In this document: piece by piece, positions 9,966-20,494 of the stretch | Layout of the letters: each line of letters starts with the position of its first letter | Numbering within the stretch: the stretch's first letter is position 1 | Source: Phlegmacium glaucopus | Lineage: Eukaryota; Basidiomycota; Agaricomycetes; Agaricales; Cortinariaceae | Direction: 5' to 3' | Assembly: GCA_015039465.1 (NCBI GenBank) | Contig: MU130573.1 | Coordinates: 88,818-150,849 of the forward strand | DNA: 62,032 nucleotides | Program-made: the position numbers and the translations under genes | Notes under the pieces: generated by a model | What the model saw: the letters and a program-made list of their open reading frames with translations, nothing else | What the model was told of the DNA's origin: nothing | The model's database searches: none

Positions 9966-11165
9966 TAATATTAATTAAAATTTTAAAAAAGTTAAAGATT
10001 CAAATAAAACACATACATAGCATCTGACTCTGTTGTTCTGGTATGATGATGTTCTGGATGTGATTGATCCCTGTATAATAATAATAATAACACAATTAAT
10101 ATTCAATTAATATTCAATCAACAAAAACATACATTTTTTTAAAGGTTTCTTTTTTTAAAAAAAGAAAAAAGTTGAAATGGAGGAATTTCCTACAGAATGC
10201 TCTGTCTTTCCAAGCAGCTGAGTAACCTGAAAAGAGGAAGAGCTGGGAATGATGAAGCAGTTCAAGTCAACAGCCACTGGACACTGCTACTATTCTACTT
10301 TTTTTTGTTTTTTTTGCTAACTACCAAGCTACACTAACCCAGGGTCCAAATGGTTGTCCCAGGTGAAGACTACTAACAGTCAACCTTCCCAGCGGTATTC
10401 ACCCAAGAGGGCCACCCAATGCCAGGGGATACAGAAAAGCTACACTAAAACTAACACTTCCACAGTGTTTAGGTCCCTGTAAAAGTTCTGTTTATTGTGC
10501 ATGGGCTAGGGATAATCACCCTCACACACTCCCTTAACCCTGGGATCCAGGTCTCTTAAGAGGATAGAGGAAGAGGGGCTTTTGAACAGAACCCCAGAAC
10601 AACTGTGAGGAGGGGAGGAAAGAAAGGAATGATGAATGGAACAGTTCTTATCATATCAGCATCAGCAGATTGGCAGAGTTGACCAAAAAAGGCAGAGATA
10701 GTCACACTTCATCACATATGTGACATGATCTTACATTTGTCACACAGTATAATGGGATGATGTGTGGGAGCAGCTGACCAATTATAAATTTATTACAAAT
10801 GCTTACAAATGCTTACAAATAAATCCAATCACTTATCTAAGGATTAGCAAACATCATCCCACCCCCCACTTTCCCAGGCACATTGTTGCATTCTTTATAG
10901 ATTTAAATTTAAATTTCAGAATCATAGCTTACATAATTACTATGTTATAAATCAATTAGTCCAAAGCTGCTTAACATTAGGACCGTTTTGTGAGCTACTG
11001 TATGATGTGATTATGTTATATGTTAGCATTGTCCATTTTGGAACATAAATACAAATCAGTGGTGTTATATATCCTCAAGGGGTCCTGAGATCATATATGA
11101 GTATAAATTAAGTGCCTATGGCCTAAGGATGGTCGTTGGACCATAAAATTTCCAATAATGGGTAA
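9966..11165. other. No gene seen
   Basis: AT-rich sequence with short homopolymers. A few exon-like fragments on the minus strand near 10020-10080 might continue the RG-rich remnant, but no ORF is convincing. Confidence 0.4.
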
Positions 11166-11171
11166 AATACA

Positions 11172-11470
11172 GACTGTATAGCAGTTCTTCAGTTCAGTTC
11201 AGTTCAAACTAGTTCTTTAACAGTCAGTTCAGTTCAGGAAAAACCCAGTCAGTTTAGTTCTCAGTTCAGTAAAACTACTGAACTGAACTGAACTTTGGCA
11301 TCACTAATAGTGTTTGGAAGTCCAGTTGCAGGACTGGAAAAAGACTGCAAAAAGACTGGACCAGACTGCAAAAGACCAGACCAGCAGTCCGGTTTTTTCG
11401 TTTTTGAGAAGCAAAGACTGGAAAAAGACCAGTCTTCGGTCCTAGGACCGGTCTGAACTGGTAGTTTTGT
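11172..11470. repeat. Two adjacent short-motif repeat clusters (CAGTT and GACTGG families)
   Basis: 11172-11305 is made largely of CAGTTCAGTTCAG-type motifs, with GAACTGAACTGAAC in inverted orientation towards its right end. 11312-11470 uses a different motif, GACTGGAAAAAGACTGCA and CAGACCAGCAGTCCGG, again with inverted copies. The boundary reads CATCACTAATAGTGTTTGG, so the two clusters abut at hAT-like termini (TAGTGATGCC read leftwards, TAGTGTTTGG read rightwards). They are probably two small non-autonomous elements with self-complementary interiors. No target duplication was found. Confidence 0.5.
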
Positions 11471-12336
11471 AGCCCTTATGTTTCCTTTAGAGTGACATAA
11501 AGACCATATTTTTTGGTCAAATATTCACTGAGAAAGAAATGAAACAGTAAAAATGTACACAAAGTAGTAGGAAACAATATTGTCAATTCTCAACAGAATT
11601 TAATGTTCTTGGGCTCATTTTAAAGGTATAGATCACATCTACATATTTTCTGATGTTATATATGAAAATATGACCGGTCTTTGTCAAAAAACCAGTCCCA
11701 GTATCGCACACCAATACTGATTGATAGCGTGAGAACAAAGCTTAAAAGTTGCCATCATGAAAATAAGCGGACTTTGAATTCACTTACCTATTTTGGAAGC
11801 AGCCCTGAATCACGTTCCTGGTCAACAAAATCATTTGTTCAGCGTTATCATCCTCATCGCTCATCATATCCTCAATGACTTCCACTATGCTATCCATCAT
11901 TTACACCATCGACATGCTCCTTAACATCTACCATCCATTCGTTCCTTGGCTAGCGATTCAACAAAGCAATCACTCTACTATTCACATCAGTCATCAGCTC
12001 ACATTTGATCACATCTATGGCCCATCATTTCAAGAACGGCCCGTTTATGGACGCATCAGCTACATCTCCCATTATGTCAAAGGCTTTGTCATCGTTGTTG
12101 TGGCTATGGACCCACAAGTCTTCCCCTCAGCTATCTATCTTGCCATACCTCGCTCCTGGATCACACTCAGTCCCCTATCCTCACTCATCTACCTCTTATC
12201 TTATCATTCACTGCCAAAACCATCATTCACGCGGTACCTGAAGCCTTCCCACCCTCTTTATGACAATTTAGGAAGTCCAGGAGGATCACAACTAAGCAGG
12301 AATTGCAGATGAATCAGCAGCAGAGGATTATTCTCG
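11471..12336. other. No supported gene
   Basis: The longest ORF (11875-12312, plus) is Ser/His/Ile-rich and shows no recognisable motif or intron structure, so I treat it as chance. The stretch may be internal sequence of a decayed retroelement ending in the LTR-like segment that follows. Confidence 0.35.
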
Positions 12337-12337
12337 C

Positions 12338-13098
12338 AGTGTGTCAAGTGTTATCAAGGCTGCGCGACATGGGATCATGGGCAAGTAGTATTTTCTCGGG
12401 AACAAGGCTGCGCCTTTCAAGTGTTGACTCAGGACCTTTCACATTTTTGACATGACCACACGCCTATGGAGTTGATATATTTTTGCTATTGGACTATGTA
12501 CACTGCCTTCTCTTCTTTTCTCTCGCACTTTGACACTTTACAGATTTTTTTATTGTTCCTTCTTCTTTTCCATTGTTCTTTTCTTCTCGCAGCTGTCCTC
12601 TCTTTATCATTCTTCCTTTGACAGCGCGTACTTTCTTTCTTTTTATTGTTTTACATAGCCTCATCCTTAGGGTATAAATACTGCTCTTTTGTACCAGGAT
12701 AGGTAGTTCACCTCAATTCATTCTTACTCCCCACAGTCATCCTCTCAGTGGAATTCCAGTGAATTCCTCCCTCAAGTTCGCTTTTTCTACCTTTATCTGT
12801 CAACTGTCCCCACTGTCAATTACTATAGTCTTGCTGAAGACTCTCCTCTTATTCATCCTCATCCACATCCTCTACTCCCTTCGCTTTTTCAGCCTTTTAC
12901 TTGTCACTGTCCCCTACTGTCAACCGCTGTAGTCTCACCAAAGACTCTCTCATATTCATCCTCATCCACCTCTATTCTTGTCCCCTACCTCTGTGTGTTA
13001 CAAGTCAAGGTTATACCTTCCCTAAACGAACAACAGGGAGTCTCTTGACCTAAGGTCTGGTCCACTGCTCTCTGGTTGGTGTTTATATACAACAACAA
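12338..13098 (+). mobile_element. LTR-like segment with TATA box and internal tandem duplication
   Basis: The segment starts near TGTCAAGTG, has TATAAATAC at 12671 and is followed by C/T-rich sequence holding two copies of a roughly 100 bp unit (12778-12877 and 12880-12975, both containing CGCTTTTTC and TTCATCCTCATCCAC). It ends in (CAA)4-5 at about 13088-13100, exactly where the neighbouring gene copy loses its C-terminus. This fits an inserted retroelement end or solo LTR, but matching termini and a target duplication were not established. Confidence 0.35.
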
Positions 13099-14955
13099 CA
13101 ACGATTTATATCGGTTGTTGGATGTGTCAGGAAATGTAAATGGGGTTCCAACATTTTCAAACCACCACCATCAAAATTTGTCATGGTGACCCTTCTTATC
13201 ATCTTTGTGATTAAAAATTGCACCAGCAATTTGTGCTGTTTTAATAGCACCACAATTTGTTGTTTCAAGTGCACAGTCCTGAGCACGAGTTGCTGTATCA
13301 CCTCAAGCAACCTGAATATCCCGCTCTCTGATAACAGGTGCATTGTCACGATTTGGGAGAAGCACTGGACCATCAAGGTGATTATGTTGAATCCACCAGT
13401 GAATGACTGCAGAATACCCACCACGGACAGTATTGAGGTCCTTATGACATCCACAGCCAGCCCAGATAAAGAGTTTTAGAATATGCTTTTCTTCTGGTGA
13501 GAGCATTTCAAAAGCCTCTTTTCCAAGCTCAGCAATAAGTCCTTCAAACATGATGGCCTGCTTCTCAGACTTTGTGCTATCTGATAATGCATCCCATTTT
13601 ACTTTCCCTCCTACACTTTGAAACATCTTCTTTTCTGCCTCTCTCAGCAACAATTCTATTTCCTCTGGAGTTTTGTCAAGCATGGCCTCCTCTCCAAGGA
13701 CCTGATCAATGGCATCATTTTTCAGATTCCCAATTAAGCAAACAGTTTTCTTCTCTCCTGCACAATGATCTGTATGGAAGCCAGCAAGTTTGATCAAAAT
13801 ATCAACAATGCGGAAAAGGCCTCCAGCTCTCTTTCCAAAAGGACTCCGGTTGTAGAGTGCTACAATTCCATCAAGAATCTCCTGCCAGTCCTTGACAGAC
13901 TCCTCACTTGTGCCATCTTTTGAAGATTGGATTCCTAAAAAGCGAGTGACCTGGTGCTGCTTTGAACTCCCTGACATATATGCCTCAGCTTTGTAATTGA
14001 CATGACGTGAGTTGTAGTTGATACTACGGTGGCCAGTTCCATCAGCACTAAAAGTCATGCTTTCTGCATTCTTCATCTCATATCCAAGCTGTATTTGTGC
14101 AGCATAAAAGCCCTCTCTGACAATCCAGGATATAGTTGGGCGGCTGATACTACCCACAGTTTCTATCCCTGCTGATTTAAGAACTGTGACTATGACCTTA
14201 TTGACATATTTCTGTGAACAGCCAGCTCTGACCAAAATACATACAACATTGCGTGTCTCCTCAGTAAAGATGCCTTTATGCATAAGCTTGTGGACTGATC
14301 GATCCCTGAGAATCTTTTGAGATGTAGCTGACAACACTTGTGCATACCTGGTATTGTTCCAATCATATGATTTCTTCAGGATTGTCATATCCTTCTGGAG
14401 CTTTCTAAGTTTTGAACTAGTTGAAAAGAGCTTTTCTTTGGTATCTGCAATATTTCCTGTCCAAATTGTCAAGGAATCAGATAATTGACTGCAGAGATCC
14501 TCATTCACATCAAGGAGTGATTGAATGGCCTTCTTTGAGTTTTCAGAGTCATGATGAAGCTTTTTAGCATTATCATGGTCTGCAGATTTGAGCAGTTCCA
14601 CCTGTTCCTCCAGGAGTTCTTTTTTATGCAGCCCACATTTTGTAGTCTGCCGCTGCATCCGAAGCTCATGGTATAGACCCTGATGTTTAGAATGCATATT
14701 CTGAAGGCATGCATTCAGATCTGAACACTTTGCCTGAGATTTATCCAGCTGATGAGCAAGATGTTCACAAAGAGCAGTTTTCTCAGCAAGTTGGGCCTGA
14801 AGAGATTCATGTTGCTGAAACATATTATGAAGTTGGTCCTTCATGTCCTGCAGAGTGTGCTGCTGCAGTGCTTCAGCACATTGCTCTGATAATTCCTCCC
14901 GAGCCTTTGCAACATTTTGTTGGGCTATCTTTGCAGATTTCTTCTTTGGTGCCAT
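13098..14955 (-). pseudogene. Broken copy of a multicopy agaric gene family (coiled coil, DGT and CHKD motifs)
   Basis: It starts at an ATG with a basic N-terminus (APKKKSAK), followed by about 200 residues of coiled-coil sequence, then a conserved region with TFSADGTGHRSINYNSRHV, FHTDHCAGEKKT and LFIWAGCGCHKDLNTVRGG. I recall this architecture from many repeated, unannotated Agaricomycete proteins. Asp, His and Cys conservation suggests a nuclease or transposase-like fold, which is inference. The frame stops at 13303, but translation past that TGA continues the family sequence (AIKTAQIAGAIFNHKDDKKG), then a second TGA and the FPDTSNNRYKS block before homology ends at the CAA repeat. It is therefore a pseudogene truncated at its 3' end. 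Confidence 0.75.
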
Positions 14956-15164
14956 ACCAAGAAACAATACTGCCCAGTTTCCAACATATCATGAGCTATA
15001 AATAGATATAGCTAGAGTCCATGACACTTACATGGCTCAAGAATGTATGAAAAAGAAAAATCTGAGATCTGGATATGTAGAATTTGAGAATATCAAGAGT
15101 GAAACACATCTTGCTCTCTACATGTGTTCAGGACATGAGAGTCATGAATCAACTGAGAAAAACA

Positions 15165-15460
15165 GGGATTGGCAAAGGTTTTCAACCCATCTGTGTTGTA
15201 CCAATATGTAGACATGTGCATGGGTAAATTCCCAAACCAACCAGCGTTAAAATGAGCCCTATAACATTGAAAATGGTTAAGAATTGACTGAGATACAGTC
15301 AAAACAATGTTATAGTCAAAACACTATTTTTACTGTATCTCCTGCAGTTCTCAGCCATTTTGGACAATTATGGGCTCATTTTGATGGGAAAACCCGATGG
15401 GTTGTGGGTATAGGTTGTAAATAAAAAAACCCAGGATTACCCATGCCAATCCCCAGGAAA
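15165..15460. repeat. Imperfect inverted repeat (decayed fold-back element)
   Basis: Sequence around 15215-15300 (AATGAGCCCTATAACATTG, then GAGATACAGTCAAAAC) recurs inverted at about 15325-15390 (TACTGTATCTCC, then TTATGGGCTCATTTT). The arms are diverged. No gene is visible between 14956 and 16915. Confidence 0.5.
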
Positions 15461-15756
15461 ACTCACTGCTTACCTAATTTTGCTGGTTAATTGCCTAGTG
15501 AATGACCAGAAATCACAGGAGTAAGCAGTTTAAACAGAAGGAATGTCTCTCAGAATGTGTAAGAGTTGAAGGAAGGTGAAGGAGCTATGTATTGAATGCC
15601 TCATGGGGTGGGTGAGGTTGCGAATAACCGCTTTGGGCAGTGGCTGTGCTCAGGTTTTTACCATTTTGGGACTGAGAGAACTGTGAGCCTATCCACACTT
15701 CAACGGCAAAGATTCACAACTACTTTCAGTGAGACGAAATGTTTCTATACTAGTTT

Positions 15757-16310
15757 AACACATTTATACTTGATTATATTTTAAATTTATGATCCCTAAC
15801 TATGTTAAATAGGCTGTCATTGGTCAGAATTTCATACACAGAGAGCTGAATAAAATAAAATAATCAAGTATAAATGTTTAAAAATGATATTTGAACATAT
15901 TCTCCAGCCAAAAGTAGTCACAAAAAGTTGTTGTTGAAGCTGTGATAGGATTTCTATGTTCTGATGTTACAGGGGTTGTCACCAGTCAAAATTCCATACA
16001 TCGAGAGCCGGAAAAAATATATAATCAAGCATAAATATTCAAAAATGATATTAGATCATATCTTCCAGCAAAAAGTAGTGGTGAAATTTAGTTGTTGAAG
16101 CTCTAATTGGATCTCTCTATGCTTTGAATTCAGCTTGGTTACAGTTTTGGTTGTCACACTCTGATACTGGTACATGAAAGGGAAAAATATATATTCCATT
16201 CAAGCAGATTAATTCAGACACTATTTTACTACATATCCTCCATAGCAACATATTATAGACAATGTTGTATAAACGAGCAATACAATGTTTCAAAAATATG
16301 CATGTGACAT
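15757..16310. repeat. Diverged tandem repeats of about 165-175 bp
   Basis: Copies begin near 15813, 15976 and 16151. Each starts TTGTCAnnnnTCA-like, continues with a CATACA...GAGAGC motif, then AATCAAG(T/C)ATAAAT and ends with an AAAAGTAGT...TTGTTGAAGC motif (weak in the third copy). A short inverted copy (ACATTTATACTTGATTAT) lies just upstream at 15757-15780. No coding potential. Confidence 0.6.
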
Positions 16311-16424
16311 GGGTGTGACACCCGCGTTACGCGTTGTCACCGTAACTGAGAATCGGTCACCCCCACTCACAAGCTCGAGACCTTAGATTTGTTTATTTGT
16401 TCAGCCATCAATTATTAGATAAGC

Positions 16425-16485
16425 TCACTCATAGTAAGAATAGCTCGCGAGACGAGCGCGAGCGGCTGCTTTTAGGAGCTTGGAT
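16425..16485. repeat. One arm of a palindromic repeat shared with 26678-26828
   Basis: ATAGCTCGCGAGACGAGCG followed by GGCTGCTTTTAGGAGCT occurs here once and as inverted arms at 26.7 kb, including the neighbouring AGTAAGAATAGCT. It sits in a region (16313-16690) beginning TGTGACACCCGCGTTACGCG that may be a decayed LTR; no partner LTR was found. Confidence 0.55.
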
Positions 16486-16915
16486 AAGACAGGATAAGAC
16501 AGACTGATCGGAGTCTGATCAGAGTCTGATTATATCTGATGTATGTGAGCTAGCCATATCTAGTCATAGTTTCCCATGTACTAATTCTGCTTGACAGTGC
16601 TTGACTCAGCTTGACTCCCAGGTTCTTGCTCCCTCTCATCAATGGAAGGCTAAGTATGTCATTAACACTGACTCACTATGACATCATGGGAAGTGGCATC
16701 ATGCTTAGAACTAGTTGTTGGCACAACATCATTAATTAGCAAACAGTGTATCCGGTTCCCAGACCGGAGCAAAGGCTTGCTCCGAACCTTACATTCGGTC
16801 AACCTTTGAAGTTTTTTATAACCTACAGTGAGAACTGCTGGCAAATGGCTAGCGAAAGGACGCATGTATATAACTCGCCTATCCACTGGCTTTTCCGTTC
16901 AAAACGCCCATAATA

Positions 16916-19812
16916 ATGCAAGGAATTCCACTGCTGCTATTGATCTTCGCTGCGCTCTATCTCGGTCGCAAGCTCTTGTCCTTCGTGAAAGCACTCCAAG
17001 GAATCCAGTATGTTATTCATGGGATGGTTCATGGCAGTTTTGACTTAGTACAATATCCTCAGGTATCACCCCGGGAGACGTATTCTCATATCATCACCCC
17101 TTCTAGATCTCATTCTACCGAAAGTATGGGGTGTTACTATTGGAGTGAATCATTTATTCGTCGAAAAATATAAGTGTGAGCATCCCTAATTCTCATTCCT
17201 AACCATGCGTCGCTTAAGAGCATGCTCTATTGAAAGTTTTCGAATCAGCCGGTTGGGACATCTGTTCAGTGGTAAGTTTGTGATGATACCAATATCATTG
17301 ATACTCTCTCCTGAGGCTATAATTTTCCAGGTAACTATATACCCACGTGTTAGAACAACATTGTTACTCGCCGATGCGGTAGCCATAAAAGTGAGTTGTA
17401 GTGAGAAGCTTCTTTTAGAGGGCATTATTATAACGTTAAACTTTGCTACTCAGGAAGTCGCCTCGTCGCGTGCTCTGTTTCCGAGACCGAGTGAAAATTA
17501 TGAAGTCGTAGCCTTATACGGTCCCAATATCGTCGCTTCAGAAGAGGAGGAATGGAAAAAATATAGAAAAATATTAGCACCGGCTTTTTCAGAAGTGAGC
17601 TCTCTCTACTTGTGTTCCAGATCTTGATATCTCACAGACATGATATATTTTTCCTTAGCGCAACAACAAGCTAGTTTGGGAGGGGACCGTCACAGTCATG
17701 CAGAGCCTTTTCAACGATTTGTGGAAGGATCAAGACACTATCTCAGTGGACCATTGTCTTGACATCACATTCCAGGTATGTCTTCTCCTTGCAACTCCCC
17801 GGTTCGTTCCTTATTTGCGGCTCGACAGATTGCACTTTTCGTCATCGGAGCAGCAGGTACGCGTATCTCTTTGTATCATCGAGAAATCTTTGTTACATGT
17901 TTTCCAAAGGATTTGGAAGAAGCATTTCGTGGAAAGGGGAAGACACGATTATTCCTCCTGGCCGTACAATGTCTTACAAAGAGGCTCTACTCGTCGCTAC
18001 CACTGATTTCATTATTAAGCTGTTAGTTCCTGGTTGGGCGTTGGGCTTGACTGCCCGGCTACGGAAAGTCAAGCTTGGGTTTGAAGAGCTGCAGGTGCGT
18101 CGCCAAAAAAACAAAAAATTCCACGCTGCTTGCCCTCCCCCTGAGCTAATCGCGTGCGTAGATGTACATCTCGGAAATGATACGCGAGCGTGAATTAGCG
18201 GTTGAAAAGTCGGAGCGGAACGATCTATTGAGCAATTTGTTGGAAGCAAACGACCATGATGCCGGTTTAGTAGCTCTTACTGAAAGCGAGATTATATGTA
18301 TGTTTACATATGAATCTTATATTTTTCAAATAATATTGACTAACGGATTTCCTATAGCCAACATTTATATCTTCCTCCTTGCTGGACATGAGGTTGGTAA
18401 TCCATACTTTCCTTATACTTTTTATTGTTGACGATCTGGTTGTGTAGACTACGGCAAATACTTTGTGCTTCGCATTTGCGTTGTTGGCGTTGTATCCTGA
18501 TGAACAGGAGAAGCTCTTTGAACATATCAATTCTGTCACCAAAGGGCGTCTTCCGGTGTGTTCCATTTTTCTATCTGGATTTCCTGTATATCGTGGCGAA
18601 TTTCATTTTTGGATTATCTAGACCTACGCGTAGTGATGTTACGGCTCGGCTCGGCTCGGCTTAGGCTTGACACGGCCTCTAAAAAGCCAGGCCCGAGCCG
18701 TAGGCCAAAACTTTGCACGGCTTGGGCTCGGCCTGGGGCTCAGGCCGCGGCTTTTTCCCACACGGTTAGAAGGTAAGGGAGAACATGAGGGCAACAAAAT
18801 TTGTATGAAATCAAACTAAAAAATGACCTGAAGACACTAGAACAAGAAGGATCTGTTAAACCAAACGTCGATCAATTTTAGAGCATACTAGTTCCTTACG
18901 CCATGGATTGAGTTAATAGAGGCTACGCGGAAATGCCTCTATTAACTCAATCCATGGCGTAAGGAACTAGTATGCTCTAAAATTGATCGACGTTTGGTTT
19001 AACAGATCCTTCTTGTTCTAGTGTCTTCAACGAAGTGTTACGAATGTTCCCACCTGTTCGTCCCCTCCTTTCCGATACTGAATTGAAGCTCATGATAACC
19101 CTGACTCCACAGGTGTTGGCAATTCCAAAGGTTTCCGCTGAAGACACAAGTCTAGCGACCACTAATATCCATGGAGAAAAGACAATTGTACCAGTTCCAA
19201 AAGGAACAGGTATTGTCATTGATACTCCTGGGATTCACTATAATCGTATGTACTTGGTGGTCTTCACCTGATGCCTGGCTCATTTTTTTTTTCCTTAAAA
19301 TAAAATACTTTCAGCTCGTTACTGGAAAGACCCAAATACATTTAACCCTTCGCGTTTCCTCACAGACTGGCCTCGAGATGCTTTTATGCCTTTTAGTGCT
19401 GGTGAGAATTGTCTTCCCGAATCGTTTTTCATTCGACATTTTTATTTACATGAAATATATGCAGGCGCTCATGCATGCATTGGTCGAAAGTATACTTTTT
19501 CAAATCTCCAATTAAAAATGCATTCTGATCCATTATTATTATTTTGCCTTTGATAGATTCGCCGAGACTGAAGCCATAGCAGTCATATCTACCCTCGTCT
19601 CTCAATTCAAAATAACTATCAAAGAGGAACCACAATTCGTGGCTGAGACGTTTGAGCAAAGGAAAACAAGGATTCTGTCTGGGCGGCTTGGTTTGACATT
19701 GGCGTCGGTCTTTTCCATGGATTCATATGGAGTTGATACTGATGAATGTTGTTTTTGCCTCTCTTTCTATAGGCCTGCTCGTGTTCCTTTGACTTTCACT
19801 CGTCGTTCGTGA
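16916..19812 (+). pseudogene. Cytochrome P450 monooxygenase, interrupted by an insertion
   Basis: Many exons with short introns rebuild a microsomal class II P450: N-terminal membrane anchor (GIPLLLLIFAALYL), then IVASEEEEWKKYRKILAPAF, helix I with AGHETT, the K-helix ExxR as EVLRMFPPV, and the haem loop FSAG-AHACIGRK. Exons join in phase up to KGRLP-TYA. There a 299 bp insertion (18631-18929) puts a TAG directly after TYA, while the missing coding piece (EMPLLTQSMA) resumes at 18930. The haem loop also has His where FxxGxRxCxG needs Arg (CAT instead of a CGT-type codon). Unless the insertion is spliced out with its exon, the product is truncated. The P450 clan cannot be assigned. Start chosen at the ATG beginning the membrane anchor. 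Confidence 0.85.
18631..18929. mobile_element. Insertion in the P450: GGCTCGGC-rich element plus inverted copy of host exon/intron
   Basis: The left part (18631-18780) starts TAGTGATGTTACGG and is rich in GGCTCGGC/GCCGAGCC motifs, like hAT-type MITEs. The right part (18830-18923) is an exact inverted copy of the adjacent P450 sequence 18935-19028, which spans coding sequence, a whole intron and its acceptor. CTACGCG stands on both sides (18624-18630 and 18923-18929), consistent with a 7-8 bp target duplication. The result is a 94 bp-arm palindrome with an 11-base centre. Confidence 0.8.
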
Positions 19813-20494
19813 GGTAGCACATACCTCAGGGGGAGACCTTTGGGAGGGACCAAGTTGTTATCATATGTGTATCGAGAGTTATGGAGTGGCTGTATAACTA
19901 TGTAAAATCGAATTTGCTACATAACAGTATTTTTTTTGTATGTACTATAGGTGAAGTATAGACCACTGTGCGAGAACGTTTGCAACCGAGAGCAGTCACC
20001 GAAAATTCCAGGGATAAAAGTGATGAGGATGTCAGATTCTGCATCTCGGCAGTCCCAGCTTTGCATAGTCTTTGCTGACTGCCTGTTTAAAAGTTAAACG
20101 GATCAGCGGACAGTGCCACTCTCAAGGTGAGTGTCATAGCATGGGAAAGTATTTCTGCTAAATTTTATGAAGAGCCGTCTACTCAATCGTATACTGGATC
20201 TGACCCGACAATTCGCATACTTTATTTAGGCCATCAAAGGTAATGGCCACCACTGTAAAAATCCTACTCTCGTTCAATGCCTATGCAAAGTTTGAAGAAG
20301 GAAGCTTTTGATGCGAGAGGAAATCCGGTCACTCATAGTATTGGAAAATTTGAAAACATATAGCTGTGGAGCTGAAAAGCCAAGCTTTCATGTTAGTAAA
20401 GTTTTGGTGAAGAATTGATAAAGACTCGGTTTGATTTGTGAAAAAAAAACCCTACTTGTGTTAGTCATAAAGAGATTTGACAATGATTGCCACA
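19813..20494. other. Intergenic, no feature seen
   Basis: Convergent spacer between the P450 and COQ1. No ORF, repeat or RNA gene is evident. Confidence 0.5.

Noticed and set aside
11875..12312. 145-codon plus-strand ORF as a gene
   Set aside because: No motif, no splice signals, and composition like a chance ORF in AT-rich sequence.
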